From: an alpha proteobacterium HIMB59
GTDB lineage: Bacteria > Pseudomonadota > Alphaproteobacteria > HIMB59
Direction of reading: 5' to 3'
Length of the DNA stretch: 54,358 nucleotides
Assembly (NCBI GenBank): GCA_004321805.1
Contig: SGZV01000009.1
Coordinates: 1 to 54,358 of the forward strand
Every line of letters begins with the position of its first letter. Position 1 is the first letter of the stretch. Positions 15,920-24,644 of this stretch are shown here, piece by piece. The notes beneath the pieces were generated by a model that did no database searches, was not told where the DNA came from, and was given only the letters and a program-made list of their open reading frames with translations. A program made the translations under genes and the position numbers.

Positions 15920-16915
15920 ATGTTTAAGTTTTTTAACTCGAAAAAATGGTTCTTATGGGCCTGGGCAGGATCTGCTGCAATTTTGATTAGTCTGTGGGTT
16001 CAAGTTCAAATAGACGTCAAAATAAATGAGTGGTTTGGAACTTTCTATGACATGATCCAAAAAGCACTAGCAGAACCTAACTCCATTACAATTGAAGAGT
16101 ATTGGGGTAATTTACTGTCCTTTATCACTTTAGCTGCCATTTATGTTGGGATAGCAGTTTTAGTAAGTTATTTTACTGCACATTTTTTATTTCGATGGAG
16201 AACGTCAATGGTTGAATGGTACCATAGCGTCTATAGCCATGCTCGTACCATAGAAGGAGCCTCTCAACGTGTGCAAGAAGATACAATAAAGTTTAGTCGT
16301 ATTATGGAAGGACTCGGTACAAGCTTAATTGAGTCAGTGATGGTTATTGTAGAATTTCTTCCCATTTTGTTAGGATTGAGCGTAGGTATTCCAATTTTTT
16401 TCTTCGGTGATTGGGAGTATGGTCTTGTTGTCGGGGCGCTCATTTGGTCAGTCGGTGGAACATTTTTTTTAATTTTACTAGGTATAATTTTACGATTAGT
16501 AGGAGTTGAATACGATCTTCAAAAACAAGAAGCTGCGTATAGAAAAATGTTAGTCATTGCTGAGGATGATGAAACAGTGCGCCCTAAATCAATTGAAGAA
16601 TTATTTGATGACGTTCGAAAAATTCATTTTTTATCTTATATTAGGTATTTGTATTTTAATATTGGAAGGATTGCTTACCTCCAAGCTAATGTATTAAGTG
16701 CCTATGTCTTTCTTGCACCTGCTATAGTAGCTGGTGTTGTCACACTTGGTGTGATGCAACAAATTATTCGAGCTTTTGGTAGGGTAGAGGGTTCAATGCA
16801 ATATTTATTAAAATCTTGGCCCACTATCATAGAGCTTGCCAGTGTTTATAAAAGATTAAGAGAATTTGAAAGACAGCTTAAAACTAAGATAGATATTGCC
16901 ACGGAGCCTGAATAA
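15920..16915 (+). CDS. sbmA: SbmA/BacA-family peptide transporter
   Basis: A 331-aa inner-membrane protein of the SbmA/BacA family, proton-driven importers of peptides and peptide-like antibiotics. The opening WAWAGSAAILISLWVQVQID and KINEWFGTFYDMIQKAL are characteristic, as are FRWRTSMVEWY near residue 93 and RIMEGLGTSLIESVMVIVEF near residue 132. It lacks an ATPase domain, unlike the related ABC-D proteins. It is shorter than the enterobacterial protein (about 400 aa), mainly at the C-terminus. A single-gene unit; the end overlaps a possible small antisense-strand gene. Confidence 0.88.
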   Translation: MFKFFNSKKWFLWAWAGSAAILISLWVQVQIDVKINEWFGTFYDMIQKALAEPNSITIEEYWGNLLSFITLAAIYVGIAVLVSYFTAHFLFRWRTSMVEWYHSVYSHARTIEGASQRVQEDTIKFSRIMEGLGTSLIESVMVIVEFLPILLGLSVGIPIFFFGDWEYGLVVGALIWSVGGTFFLILLGIILRLVGVEYDLQKQEAAYRKMLVIAEDDETVRPKSIEELFDDVRKIHFLSYIRYLYFNIGRIAYLQANVLSAYVFLAPAIVAGVVTLGVMQQIIRAFGRVEGSMQYLLKSWPTIIELASVYKRLREFERQLKTKIDIATEPE

Positions 16916-17024
16916 AGATTTTTGTCATTACAAAAATAGAGCTTACTGCAATCACAATAATTAGAACCCAAACCCAGCGATTTTTACTCTCATAATTTTC
17001 GCCATTATTATTTGAATCTGCCAT
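16884..17024 (-). CDS. Possible 46-aa single-helix membrane protein
   Basis: Minus-strand frame with a polar Asn-rich start (MADSNNNGENYESKN) and one clear transmembrane helix (WVWVLIIVIAVSSIFVM), ending QAPWQYLS. The shape is that of a real small membrane protein, and it fills an otherwise empty 146-base gap. It overlaps the last 32 bases of sbmA on the other strand and has no Shine-Dalgarno sequence. The call is tentative. Confidence 0.4.
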   Translation of the reverse strand: MADSNNNGENYESKNRWVWVLIIVIAVSSIFVMTKIFIQAPWQYLS

Positions 17025-17061
17025 GTAGAATTATTAATACAAAAAAAAAAGATAAAATCAA

Positions 17062-17487
17062 TTATGCTTTTTTGACAAAGCGTGATCGATTAATTTCTAA
17101 ATAATTTTTAAAAAGCTTTTGAGCAATTAAATTACTTTTTTCAACACCACGTATAACTAAATCTAAATTTTGTTCTTTTGCAATTGTTTCAACTTTATTG
17201 ATAAGTGCCCTTGCAACGCCAATTTTTCTAAAATCAGGAAGCACATAAAGAATGTCCAATTCCATAATTCTTTGAAAATATGTTTCATTAACTCTTGAAA
17301 TAATAATTCCCATAAATTTATTTTCATTTTTAGCACTAAACGCATGGTAATTATCTTGAAAGACACCGGTCCATAATCGATCAAAATTAAATTTAGTATC
17401 TGTAAAATTATGAGAGGAGAGACTCTCTAAAACCATATTTTTCCAGCTTTGAAGGTGAATTTCTTTAGGTTTTTCTATGCTAAACAC
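17062..17487 (-). CDS. GNAT-family N-acetyltransferase
   Basis: A 141-aa acetyltransferase of the Gcn5-related fold. The acetyl-CoA-binding motif A is visible as LDILYVLPDFRKIGVARALI (about residues 72-91), followed by a helix and NLDLVIRGVEKSNLIAQKLF. Substrate is unknown; the family acylates amines in small molecules, peptides or tRNA. It sits alone on the minus strand, divergent from cysE by 90 bases. Confidence 0.82.
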   Translation of the reverse strand: MFSIEKPKEIHLQSWKNMVLESLSSHNFTDTKFNFDRLWTGVFQDNYHAFSAKNENKFMGIIISRVNETYFQRIMELDILYVLPDFRKIGVARALINKVETIAKEQNLDLVIRGVEKSNLIAQKLFKNYLEINRSRFVKKA

Positions 17488-17577
17488 GCATACAGATTAA
17501 CAACAATTACTACCCTTGAAAACACTAAATAATGATACTTGATCTTCACAATAAACTAACTACCTATATCTAAGAAC

Positions 17578-18162
17578 ATGTTTGAAAATTTAAAAAAATA
17601 TTTTGAGTCCATTAAGTCCAGAGATCCTGCGGCTACTTCTCTTTTGCTAGTGATATTAACGTATCCAGGCGTAAAGGCAGTTTTCTTTCATAGAATTGCA
17701 AATTTTCTTTGGGAATTAAATTTAAAAATCCCAGCTAGAATGATTTCACAAATTAATCGATTTTTGACAGGCATCGAAATCCACCCAGCTGCAAAAATCG
17801 GAAAAAATTTATTCATAGATCATGGCATGGGTGTGGTCATTGGAGAAACTGCAGAAATTGGAGACAACGTAACTCTTTATCATGGTGTTACATTAGGTGG
17901 AGTATCTCCAGCTATTAAATCAAAAGAACAAGTGGGTATTAAAAGACATCCCTCAATAGAAGATGATGTTATTATTGGATCTGGTGCACAAATACTTGGA
18001 CCAGTCATTGTCAAAAACTGTGCAAGAATTGGAGCGAATGCAGTTGTCACTAAAGATGTACCTAAGGGCGGAGTAATGGTGGGCATTCCAGCGAAAAATA
18101 TTAAACCCTCTTCAAAAAAAACTGATAGTTCTTTTGCTCCTTACGCAGTTACAAAAAAGTGA
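17578..18162 (+). CDS. cysE: Serine O-acetyltransferase
   Basis: A 194-aa enzyme that acetylates serine for cysteine synthesis. The short N-terminal helical domain ([19 protein letters not shown]) leads into the left-handed beta-helix hexapeptide repeats from about residue 60: [38 protein letters not shown], then [11 protein letters not shown] and [14 protein letters not shown]. The His/Asp region at DHGMG is the catalytic area. It is the short EpsC/SAT form. A YeeE pair follows after 9 bases, linking it to uptake of a reduced sulfur compound. A TATATC box ends 7 bases before the ATG. Confidence 0.93.
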   Translation: MFENLKKYFESIKSRDPAATSLLLVILTYPGVKAVFFHRIANFLWELNLKIPARMISQINRFLTGIEIHPAAKIGKNLFIDHGMGVVIGETAEIGDNVTLYHGVTLGGVSPAIKSKEQVGIKRHPSIEDDVIIGSGAQILGPVIVKNCARIGANAVVTKDVPKGGVMVGIPAKNIKPSSKKTDSSFAPYAVTKK

Positions 18163-18171
18163 TTTTAAAGA

Positions 18172-18612
18172 ATGAATATTGTCAATTTTACTCCCATCGA
18201 GTCATTAACTGGTGGCCTTGTTATAGGCCTTGCGGTATCTATGCTTTATTTACTTCGAGGAAATTACTCCGGTATAAGTGGAATATACTTTAATGTTATA
18301 TCTGCCAATGGAAGAGGTTTTGTTTGGAGATCATTTTTTATAATTGGACTTATTGTAGGACCAGTTATTTTAAGTTTTTTCCAATATAAAAGTTTAGGCT
18401 TTGAAATGCCCGTAACTAATCCTTTATTCATCATATTAGGTGGGTTATTTGTTGGTTATGGAACACAATTAGGCTCTGGATGTACTTCAGGTCATGGTGT
18501 ATGTGGTATAGGAAGGCTATCAATCCGCTCGATTGTAGGAACTTTTGTTTTCATAACATCAGGAATTATTACTGTTACGTTTATGAGATTTATGGGATGG
18601 GTAACTTTGTAA
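18172..18612 (+). CDS. YeeE/YedE-family sulfur transporter, first half
   Basis: A 146-aa membrane protein with four helices and the family motif GYGTQLGSGCTSGHGVCGIG; Cys104 and Cys111 are the conserved cysteines proposed to relay the sulfur substrate. In the characterised single-chain transporter (YeeE/TsuA) two such halves are fused and import thiosulfate. Here the second half is a separate gene whose start overlaps this stop (TAATG). Placement after cysE suggests sulfur for cysteine synthesis; thiosulfate is the most likely substrate but is inferred. Confidence 0.85.
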   Translation: MNIVNFTPIESLTGGLVIGLAVSMLYLLRGNYSGISGIYFNVISANGRGFVWRSFFIIGLIVGPVILSFFQYKSLGFEMPVTNPLFIILGGLFVGYGTQLGSGCTSGHGVCGIGRLSIRSIVGTFVFITSGIITVTFMRFMGWVTL

Positions 18613-19028
18613 TGATGAGAAACTATTTAATACCCTTGATTTGCGGCATCATCTTTAGCATAGGTCTTGTATTAGCTGGAATGACTAACCCAGCTAAAGT
18701 TATGGGTTTTTTAAATATCTTTGGAAATTGGGATCCTTCATTAATATTAGTTATTGGAGGCGCTATCATAATAAGTATGCCTACTTTTTTACTAATAGCT
18801 AAAAAAATGGAAGGGCCAATATATAATAAAAAAGAAGGGTTTAGTTTACTAGCCAATAAAGATATTGATCGTTCACTTGTTATTGGATCAACAATCTTTG
18901 GTATGGGATGGGCCATGGTGGGGTTTTGTCCAGGTCCAGCGATAGCTGCATTAACTTTAATTGATGGAAATGTATTTATGTTTTTTATAGCAATGTCAAT
19001 TGGGATGCTTTTAAGAAAAGTTTTTTAA
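18612..19028 (+). CDS. YeeE/YedE-family sulfur transporter, second half
   Basis: A 138-aa membrane protein, partner of the preceding gene. It starts at the overlapping TAATG (or the next ATG, 18615). Motifs are LAGMTNPAKVMGFLNIFGNWD near residue 21, typical of the second YeeE/YedE half, and GMGWAMVGFCPGPAIAAL with conserved Cys106. Four hydrophobic helices. The two halves probably assemble into one channel-like importer for thiosulfate or another reduced sulfur species. The gene ends 4 bases inside the convergent dehydrogenase gene. Confidence 0.85.
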   Translation: MMRNYLIPLICGIIFSIGLVLAGMTNPAKVMGFLNIFGNWDPSLILVIGGAIIISMPTFLLIAKKMEGPIYNKKEGFSLLANKDIDRSLVIGSTIFGMGWAMVGFCPGPAIAALTLIDGNVFMFFIAMSIGMLLRKVF

Positions 19029-20014
19029 ATTTGATTCATTCGCTCTAAAAGAGCATCCGCTATCTCTATTTCAGAATTTTTATTTAAAAAATATGCACCC
19101 TGGCGTTTAGCCCCTGGTAGCCTGGCTCCTTCTTGGTCAGTAATTGAATTAATCAAAGTTGATAAAGAAGACTGAAAATTAGAGTTAAATTTTTGAGGAT
19201 TAATGGCAATGAAAAATTGTCCAGTTGCGGGGGGTCCACCATCATCTCCTGCAAAAGAAGAAGCCTCTGTTCCTAAGTTTCCTCCTGCCAGACAAGCTGT
19301 GAGAATTTCTACTAAAAGACCTGTACCAAAACCTTTATATCCACCACTAGGAGCCATAGTGCCTTTCAAAGCCTCTTGAGCATTTGTTGTAGTCTTTCCT
19401 TCACTATCAAACGCCCAACCTTCTGGAATTGACTCACCAGTCTTTGCTCTCACTGATATTTCACTTTTTGCAACAACGCTAGCTGACTGATCGATAATAA
19501 TAGCAGCTTGACCTTCTAATGGTACTGCAAGGGAGAAAGGATTTGTTCCAACAACAGCTTTTATTCCTCCAACAGGTGCAATAGAGGCAGGTGCATTAGT
19601 AAAACCTAATCCTATTAGCCCTTTCTCAGCAATTCTTTTTGTATGATAGCCCAAAACTCCACAGTTATATGAATTATAAACTGACATACAACTGATGCCA
19701 TGATCGATAGCATTTTGAAATAAATTGATTAGACCTAGATTAATTGCACTATGAGCAAATCCATTATCGGCATTTACTTTGATTGCAGACTCAGAGATTT
19801 TAGATAAAACAGGCTTGGAGTTTCCATTGATTTTACCAATTTTCAAATGTTGACAATAAATGGGTAAATAATGAAATCCATGACTTTTAATGCCACTAAT
19901 TTCAGCATCAATTATACCATCAATAATGCCTTGTAGATTTTTTTCACTGCATCCCGATTTTATTAGCTTTTCATGAGCTAACTCTCTTGCTTTTTCTTGA
20001 GTAAATTGAGCCAT
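19025..20014 (-). CDS. Ldh2-family (malate/L-lactate-type) dehydrogenase
   Basis: A 329-aa NAD(P)-dependent oxidoreductase of the malate/lactate/ureidoglycolate dehydrogenase family. Family marks: EISGIKSHGFHYLP near residue 53 with the catalytic-region histidine, NSYNCGVLGYHTKRIAEKG near residue 123, the ALKGTMAPSGGYKGFGTGLL glycine loop near residue 214, and PGAKRQG near residue 305. Some members reduce cyclic imines (delta-1-piperideine- or pyrroline-2-carboxylate reductase), others oxidise sulfolactate or malate. Divergence from the proX operon across 142 bases makes an imino-acid role tied to betaine breakdown possible, but this is only a guess. Confidence 0.85.
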   Translation of the reverse strand: MAQFTQEKARELAHEKLIKSGCSEKNLQGIIDGIIDAEISGIKSHGFHYLPIYCQHLKIGKINGNSKPVLSKISESAIKVNADNGFAHSAINLGLINLFQNAIDHGISCMSVYNSYNCGVLGYHTKRIAEKGLIGLGFTNAPASIAPVGGIKAVVGTNPFSLAVPLEGQAAIIIDQSASVVAKSEISVRAKTGESIPEGWAFDSEGKTTTNAQEALKGTMAPSGGYKGFGTGLLVEILTACLAGGNLGTEASSFAGDDGGPPATGQFFIAINPQKFNSNFQSSLSTLINSITDQEGARLPGAKRQGAYFLNKNSEIEIADALLERMNQI

Positions 20015-20107
20015 AAGGAATTAGAGTAATTAAAAATGAAAGATCAAGGAAATTATTAATTTTTTTATGACTAAATTGTTTGCATCCTGATTATTGAAAT
20101 GTTTAAA

Positions 20108-20149
20108 TTGGTACAGATATATATCGTTATTTATACTTATATAAGGAGG
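20108..20149 (+). promoter_or_regulatory. Promoter and strong ribosome-binding site of proX
   Basis: TTGGTA (20108-20113) and TATACT (20132-20137) are 18 bases apart, and a strong AAGGAGG (20143-20149) precedes ATG 20157 by seven bases. The start of transcription would fall close to 20144, so the message would have a very short leader that is mostly Shine-Dalgarno. No riboswitch-like fold fits in the remaining space. Confidence 0.5.
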
Positions 20150-20156
20150 AGAAATA

Positions 20157-21194
20157 ATGAAATTAATAAAAACTTTATTTGTCTCAGCTATTCTTTCTTT
20201 AAGTTTAGGCTCATTTTCTGCTAAAGCTAGTGAGTGTGGAAAGGTTCAAGTTGCTGAAATGACTTGGACATCTGCAGCTGTTTTAGCATATTTTGATGCT
20301 TTAGTCTTAAAAGAAGCATTTGGTTGTGATACTGAGGTGGTACCGGGTGATACAATGCCAACATCTACTTCTATGGCAGAAAAACAACAGCCTGATATTG
20401 CATCTGAGCTATGGACAAATGGTCTTGGCGCAGCTTGGAAAGAAGCTCTTGATAGAGGTGTTGTCAAAACTGGTGGTCTTTCATTTACTGGTGGTGGTGA
20501 AGGATTTTGGATACCAAAATCTCTTGTAGATGCAAATCCTGAGCTAGCAACTATTGATGGTGTTCTTGCTAACCCACAACTATTTCCTCACCCTGAGGGA
20601 ATTGACAAGGGTGCATTTTATGGATGTCCTGCAGGTTGGAACTGTCAGATTACAACCACTAACCTTTTCCAAGCCTATGACATGGAAGGTGCTGGATTTG
20701 AATACGTAGATCCAGGCTCAGGAGCTGCACTTGGTGCTGCTGCTGCAGGTGCTCATGATAAAGGTGAAGGATTCTTCGGTTACTACTGGGGTCCAACAGC
20801 GCTTCTTGGTACAAGAGATTTCGTAAGAGTTTCTGTTGGTGCTGAGAACGAGCAAACTGCTGATAACTGGGCTTGTATAACTGATGCTTCATATCCTGGT
20901 GATTGTGAAAAGTCATATTACGCAAATGCTGTTATTGAAGTAGCATATACTACTGAGTTTGAAGCGAGAGCTCCAAAAGCTGTTATGAACTATTTAAATA
21001 ATAGAACTTTCACTGATAAAGACGTCGGTATCATTCTAGATGTAGTTGCTACTGAAGCCTACTCACCTGAAGAAGCTGCTGAATACATGGTCAAAGAGCG
21101 TCAAGATCTTTGGGTACCAATAGTTTGTGGTGCTGTAGGGAGAAAAGGCGCTGATTGTGCTGAGTCACAAGCACTGATTGCGGCTGTTAAATAA
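20157..21194 (+). CDS. proX: Glycine betaine/proline betaine ABC transporter, substrate-binding protein
   Basis: A 345-aa periplasmic binding protein of the OpuAC/ProX family with a signal peptide (LFVSAILSLSLGSFSAKA). The mature part opens with KVQVAEMTWTSAAVLAYFD and has DTMPTSTSMAEKQQPDIASE and ELWTNG, with many aromatic residues that could form the cation-pi cage for quaternary ammonium or sulfonium ligands. A ligand among glycine betaine, proline betaine, carnitine or DMSP cannot be chosen by eye. The Shine-Dalgarno is strong, codon use is less AT-biased than the neighbours, and a hairpin follows; all suggest high expression. Confidence 0.9.
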   Translation: MKLIKTLFVSAILSLSLGSFSAKASECGKVQVAEMTWTSAAVLAYFDALVLKEAFGCDTEVVPGDTMPTSTSMAEKQQPDIASELWTNGLGAAWKEALDRGVVKTGGLSFTGGGEGFWIPKSLVDANPELATIDGVLANPQLFPHPEGIDKGAFYGCPAGWNCQITTTNLFQAYDMEGAGFEYVDPGSGAALGAAAAGAHDKGEGFFGYYWGPTALLGTRDFVRVSVGAENEQTADNWACITDASYPGDCEKSYYANAVIEVAYTTEFEARAPKAVMNYLNNRTFTDKDVGIILDVVATEAYSPEEAAEYMVKERQDLWVPIVCGAVGRKGADCAESQALIAAVK

Positions 21195-21207
21195 TTAATA
21201 TTTAGTA

Positions 21208-21248
21208 AAAGCCCTGTGGAATTAAAATTTCATAGGGCTTTATCTTTT
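21208..21248 (+). terminator. Attenuating hairpin inside the proXWV operon
   Basis: AAAGCCCTGTGGAATT pairs with AATTTCATAGGGCTTT (about 14-16 bp, two G-U pairs), followed by a T-rich run to 21248. It lies between proX and proW, so it probably ends or stabilises part of the transcript and keeps binding-protein mRNA in excess over the membrane parts. It works best on the plus strand because of the T-run. Confidence 0.7.
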
Positions 21249-21258
21249 AGCATTCTCC

Positions 21259-22149
21259 ATGATAGATCTTCTTACAGAATTCCCAGCACTGCCAAGAACC
21301 TTCCTTAGAGATTTCAAACGAGGAATTGATAATGGCTTTAAGGAATTTTCTCGTTCTTATGGAGACGCTATAGAGACTTTTTTCTACCCTCTTCTTAAAT
21401 TTTTAGTTTTCATAGAACAATTACTTTTAGCAACACCTTGGCCCATATTTATAGGTTTTGTTGCTTTTTTGGGATATTGGGCAACTCGAAGTTATAAATT
21501 AGTTTTAGGTGTCATTATTGCTCTTTTTGTTGTTGGACTTTTTGGCATGTGGGAAGACACAATGGAAACAACAGGTATCATAGTAGTTTCAACTCTTGTG
21601 GCTATACTAGTGGGTATTCCTCTAGGAATATTGATGTCAAAATCAAATAAAGCTCAGGCAATCTTAACTCCTATCCTAGATTTCATGCAAACACTTCCGC
21701 CTTTTGTTTATTTAATACCTGTTGTGATGTTATTGGGTATAGGTAAAGTACCTGGACTTATAGCCGTTGTTATCTATGCCGTTCCACCAGTTGTTCGTCT
21801 GACCAACCTTGGTATAAGAGAAGTTGATAAAGAAATAATTGAGGCAGCTGAATCTTTTGGCGCCACTCCAAGACAAAAACTTTATAAAGTTCAAATACCT
21901 TTGGCAATGCCGACAATATTCGCTGGAATTAACCAAACGATTATGATGGCATTAGCGATGGTTATTATTGCATCAATGATAGGTGTCAAAGGACTTGGTT
22001 TAGAAGTTTTAAGGTCAATTACCAATCAATACTTAGCAATTGGCTTATTAAATGGAACTGCCATTGTTGTTATTGCTATTATTTTTGACCGTATTTCTCA
22101 AGCCTATGGTAAGCGCGTTCAAGAACATCGAAAAGGTGGACATCACTAA
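21259..22149 (+). CDS. proW: Glycine betaine/proline betaine ABC transporter, permease
   Basis: A 296-aa inner-membrane permease of the ProW/OpuAB type. After an amphipathic N-terminus come hydrophobic helices, including LVFIEQLLLATPWPIFIGFV, and the EAA loop recognised by the ATPase is seen as EIIEAAESFGATPRQKLYKVQIPLA-type sequence near residue 193, followed by AMPTIFAGINQTIMMALAM. It should form a homodimeric channel with ProV. It lies between the internal hairpin and proV, whose start directly follows its stop. Confidence 0.92.
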   Translation: MIDLLTEFPALPRTFLRDFKRGIDNGFKEFSRSYGDAIETFFYPLLKFLVFIEQLLLATPWPIFIGFVAFLGYWATRSYKLVLGVIIALFVVGLFGMWEDTMETTGIIVVSTLVAILVGIPLGILMSKSNKAQAILTPILDFMQTLPPFVYLIPVVMLLGIGKVPGLIAVVIYAVPPVVRLTNLGIREVDKEIIEAAESFGATPRQKLYKVQIPLAMPTIFAGINQTIMMALAMVIIASMIGVKGLGLEVLRSITNQYLAIGLLNGTAIVVIAIIFDRISQAYGKRVQEHRKGGHH

Positions 22150-23181
22150 ATGCCAAATACAAAAATTAAAATTGAAAATTTATATAAAATTTTTGGGCGT
22201 AACTCTTTTGACTCTATTCAATTAGTAGAAAATGGCATGAGCAAGGATGAACTGTTAGAAAAAAAGGGTCATGTTCTAGGATTAAATAACATTAATATGT
22301 CAATTGAAGAAAGCAGTGTTCATGTTGTCATGGGTTTATCTGGCTCTGGTAAATCAACACTTATTAGACATATAAATCGTTTAATTGATCCCACTGGTGG
22401 TAAAGTTGAAGTTGATGGCCAAGACATTACTCAACTAAATGTCCTTGATCTGAATGAATTTAGAAAAAATAAAACTGGAATGGTTTTTCAAAGATTTGGA
22501 CTCCTTCCCCACTTAAACATTTTAGATAATGTCACTTTTGGTTTAGATATTAAAAAAGTTGAAAAATCTATAGCTCAAGGAAAAGCAATGGAATGGCTTA
22601 AAAAAGTCGGACTTGATGGCTATGAAAAAAGATATCCCCAAGAGCTATCAGGCGGTATGCAGCAAAGAGTTGGTCTAGCTAGAGCTCTTACAAATAATCC
22701 AGAAATTTTACTTATGGATGAAGCGTTCAGTGCTCTTGACCCACTAATTAAAAAAGATATGCAAGATATACTTATTGACCTTCAAAAAGAGTTAAAGAAA
22801 ACAATTGTTTTTATCACTCATGATTTAGATGAGGCTCTTAAGCTTGGTGACAAAATTGCAATTCTAAAAGATGGTTTCATGGACCAAGAAGGAACAGCAA
22901 TTGATATTCTTTTAGATCCTAAAACAGACTATGTGAAAAGATTTGTAGAGGATGTTAATCGTTCAAGAGTCCTCAAGGCTAAAAATATTATGGAAGATCA
23001 ATCCAAAGTTCCATCTGATTTATTGAGCGGTCAAAAAATGACTCTCGCTCAAGAGACAGTAATTGAAAAATTTATTGATAAGGTTATCACTGAAAAACCA
23101 AATCTGATCGAGGTTACAGAACAAGAAAAAATTGTTGGATATATAACGCCTCAAAGACTTTCATTCATTTTACAAAAATAA
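22150..23181 (+). CDS. proV: Glycine betaine/proline betaine ABC transporter, ATPase
   Basis: A 343-aa ATP-binding subunit. The typical ProV N-terminal extension ([11 protein letters not shown], then [19 protein letters not shown]) precedes Walker [10 protein letters not shown] near residue 58. The Q-loop, signature [16 protein letters not shown] near residue 164 and Walker [15 protein letters not shown] near residue 185 are intact, as is the H-loop ([14 protein letters not shown]). The C-terminal part is shorter than in the enterobacterial protein but still resembles a CBS-like regulatory tail. It starts with no gap after proW. An aldehyde dehydrogenase gene follows after 10 bases, joining transport to catabolism. 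Confidence 0.94.
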   Translation: MPNTKIKIENLYKIFGRNSFDSIQLVENGMSKDELLEKKGHVLGLNNINMSIEESSVHVVMGLSGSGKSTLIRHINRLIDPTGGKVEVDGQDITQLNVLDLNEFRKNKTGMVFQRFGLLPHLNILDNVTFGLDIKKVEKSIAQGKAMEWLKKVGLDGYEKRYPQELSGGMQQRVGLARALTNNPEILLMDEAFSALDPLIKKDMQDILIDLQKELKKTIVFITHDLDEALKLGDKIAILKDGFMDQEGTAIDILLDPKTDYVKRFVEDVNRSRVLKAKNIMEDQSKVPSDLLSGQKMTLAQETVIEKFIDKVITEKPNLIEVTEQEKIVGYITPQRLSFILQK

Positions 23182-23191
23182 TTATAAATAA

Positions 23192-24637
23192 ATGATAAAT
23201 AATAAAAGTTACATTAATGGTGAGTGGGTCAGTGGTCTAGGAAAAAGTTTTGCCAATATAAATCCCTCAGATACTAAAGATATAATCTCGGAATATAACG
23301 AATGTAATTTTGAACAATTTAATCAAGCTGTTGAATCAGCAAAAAAAGCTCAATTAGAGTGGGCTTCTGTTGGTATTGAAAAAAAATCTAATATTTTGAT
23401 TAATATAGGTAATGAATTAATTAGCAAATCCAAAGAAATTGGAGAACTTCTATCAAGAGAAGAAGGGAAAACTCTTCCTGAAGGGATAGGCGAAGTTGCA
23501 AGAGCCGGTCAACAGTTTCAATATTATGGAGCGGAATGCTTAAGAATGGCCGGTGAAAAAATTCCATCTACTAGACCTGGTTTTCAAGTAGAAATAACAA
23601 GAGAGCCAATCGGAATAATTGGTATTATTTCACCATGGAATTTTCCTATAGCCATACCTGCTTGGAAAGCCGCACCTGCATTAATGTGCGGTAACGCTGT
23701 CATTTTAAAACCTGCTTCATTAACTCCTGCAAGTGCGATAGCTTTAACTGAAATAATTGATAAGCAAGATTTGCCAGCAGGCTTATTCAATCTTGTCATT
23801 GGTTCTGGAAGTGGTATTGGCAATCAGATAGCAACCAACCCAGATATTCCTGCAATAACTTTCACGGGCTCTGTCGAAGTAGGAAAGTCATTGTATGCTG
23901 ATGCGTCTCCTCTTCTAAAAAAGATGCAAATGGAAATGGGATCTAAAAATCCTCTAGTTGTCCTCGATGATGCTGACTTATCGACGGCTATTAGTTGTGC
24001 TGCAAATGGTGCTTATGGTGGAACGGGGCAGAAATGTACTGCATCATCAAGAATAATTGTACAAGAGGGTATATATAAAAAATTTATTGAAGGACTTACA
24101 GACCATATCAGCAACATAAAGGTTGGACATGCCTTAGAAGAGGGCTCTCAAATGGGACCAGCTTCAAATCAATCTCAGTTTGAGAGTAATTTAAATTATA
24201 TAGAAATTGGGAAAAAAGAAGCAAAGCTTGCTTATGGTGGAAATCCAATGAATATGAGAACACCTGGTTTTTACTTAGAACCAACACTTTTTATCGATGG
24301 TGATAATAAATCCCAAATTAATCAAGAAGAAATGTTCGGCCCCATAGCTTGTGTTATACCCTGTAAGGATTTAGAGCATGGTTTGGAAATTGCTAATGAT
24401 ACTGAATTTGGGCTATCTAGTGCAGTTATTACGACATCACTAGCGAAAGCTGAATACTTTAAACAAAACATTAAAACTGGTGTTGCCGCAGTAAACTTAC
24501 CTACAGCTGGTCTAGATTATCATGTCCCCTTTGGTGGCAGAAAAGCATCAAGTTTTGGTTTACGCGAACAAGGCACTTACGCTAAAGAGTTTTATACACA
24601 AATAAAAACTTCCTACATTAATTCTGGTTCCATATAA
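23192..24637 (+). CDS. NAD(P)-dependent aldehyde dehydrogenase
   Basis: A 481-aa aldehyde dehydrogenase. The nucleophile sits in GGTGQKCTASSR near residue 279, the general-base glutamate in MEMGSKNP near residue 250, and the cofactor motif in ITFTGSVEVGKSL near residue 226. The N-terminal YINGEWVSG and C-terminal VPFGGRKASSFGLREQG resemble alpha-ketoglutaric semialdehyde (2,5-dioxovalerate) dehydrogenases, enzymes that finish hydroxyproline and sugar-acid routes. That is compatible with breakdown of hydroxyproline betaine, but trimethylaminobutyraldehyde or other aldehydes remain possible. It sits between the importer and the M19 protein, 7-10 bases from each. Confidence 0.9.
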   Translation: MINNKSYINGEWVSGLGKSFANINPSDTKDIISEYNECNFEQFNQAVESAKKAQLEWASVGIEKKSNILINIGNELISKSKEIGELLSREEGKTLPEGIGEVARAGQQFQYYGAECLRMAGEKIPSTRPGFQVEITREPIGIIGIISPWNFPIAIPAWKAAPALMCGNAVILKPASLTPASAIALTEIIDKQDLPAGLFNLVIGSGSGIGNQIATNPDIPAITFTGSVEVGKSLYADASPLLKKMQMEMGSKNPLVVLDDADLSTAISCAANGAYGGTGQKCTASSRIIVQEGIYKKFIEGLTDHISNIKVGHALEEGSQMGPASNQSQFESNLNYIEIGKKEAKLAYGGNPMNMRTPGFYLEPTLFIDGDNKSQINQEEMFGPIACVIPCKDLEHGLEIANDTEFGLSSAVITTSLAKAEYFKQNIKTGVAAVNLPTAGLDYHVPFGGRKASSFGLREQGTYAKEFYTQIKTSYINSGSI

Positions 24638-24644
24638 TTCTTGA

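Noticed and set aside
20015-20156. Possible riboswitch ahead of proX
   Set aside because: The predicted start of transcription leaves only a dozen bases of leader, too short for an aptamer.
20659-20925. Antisense frame within proX, rich in Gln and His
   Set aside because: Low-complexity shadow of the Ala/Gly-rich proX coding sequence.
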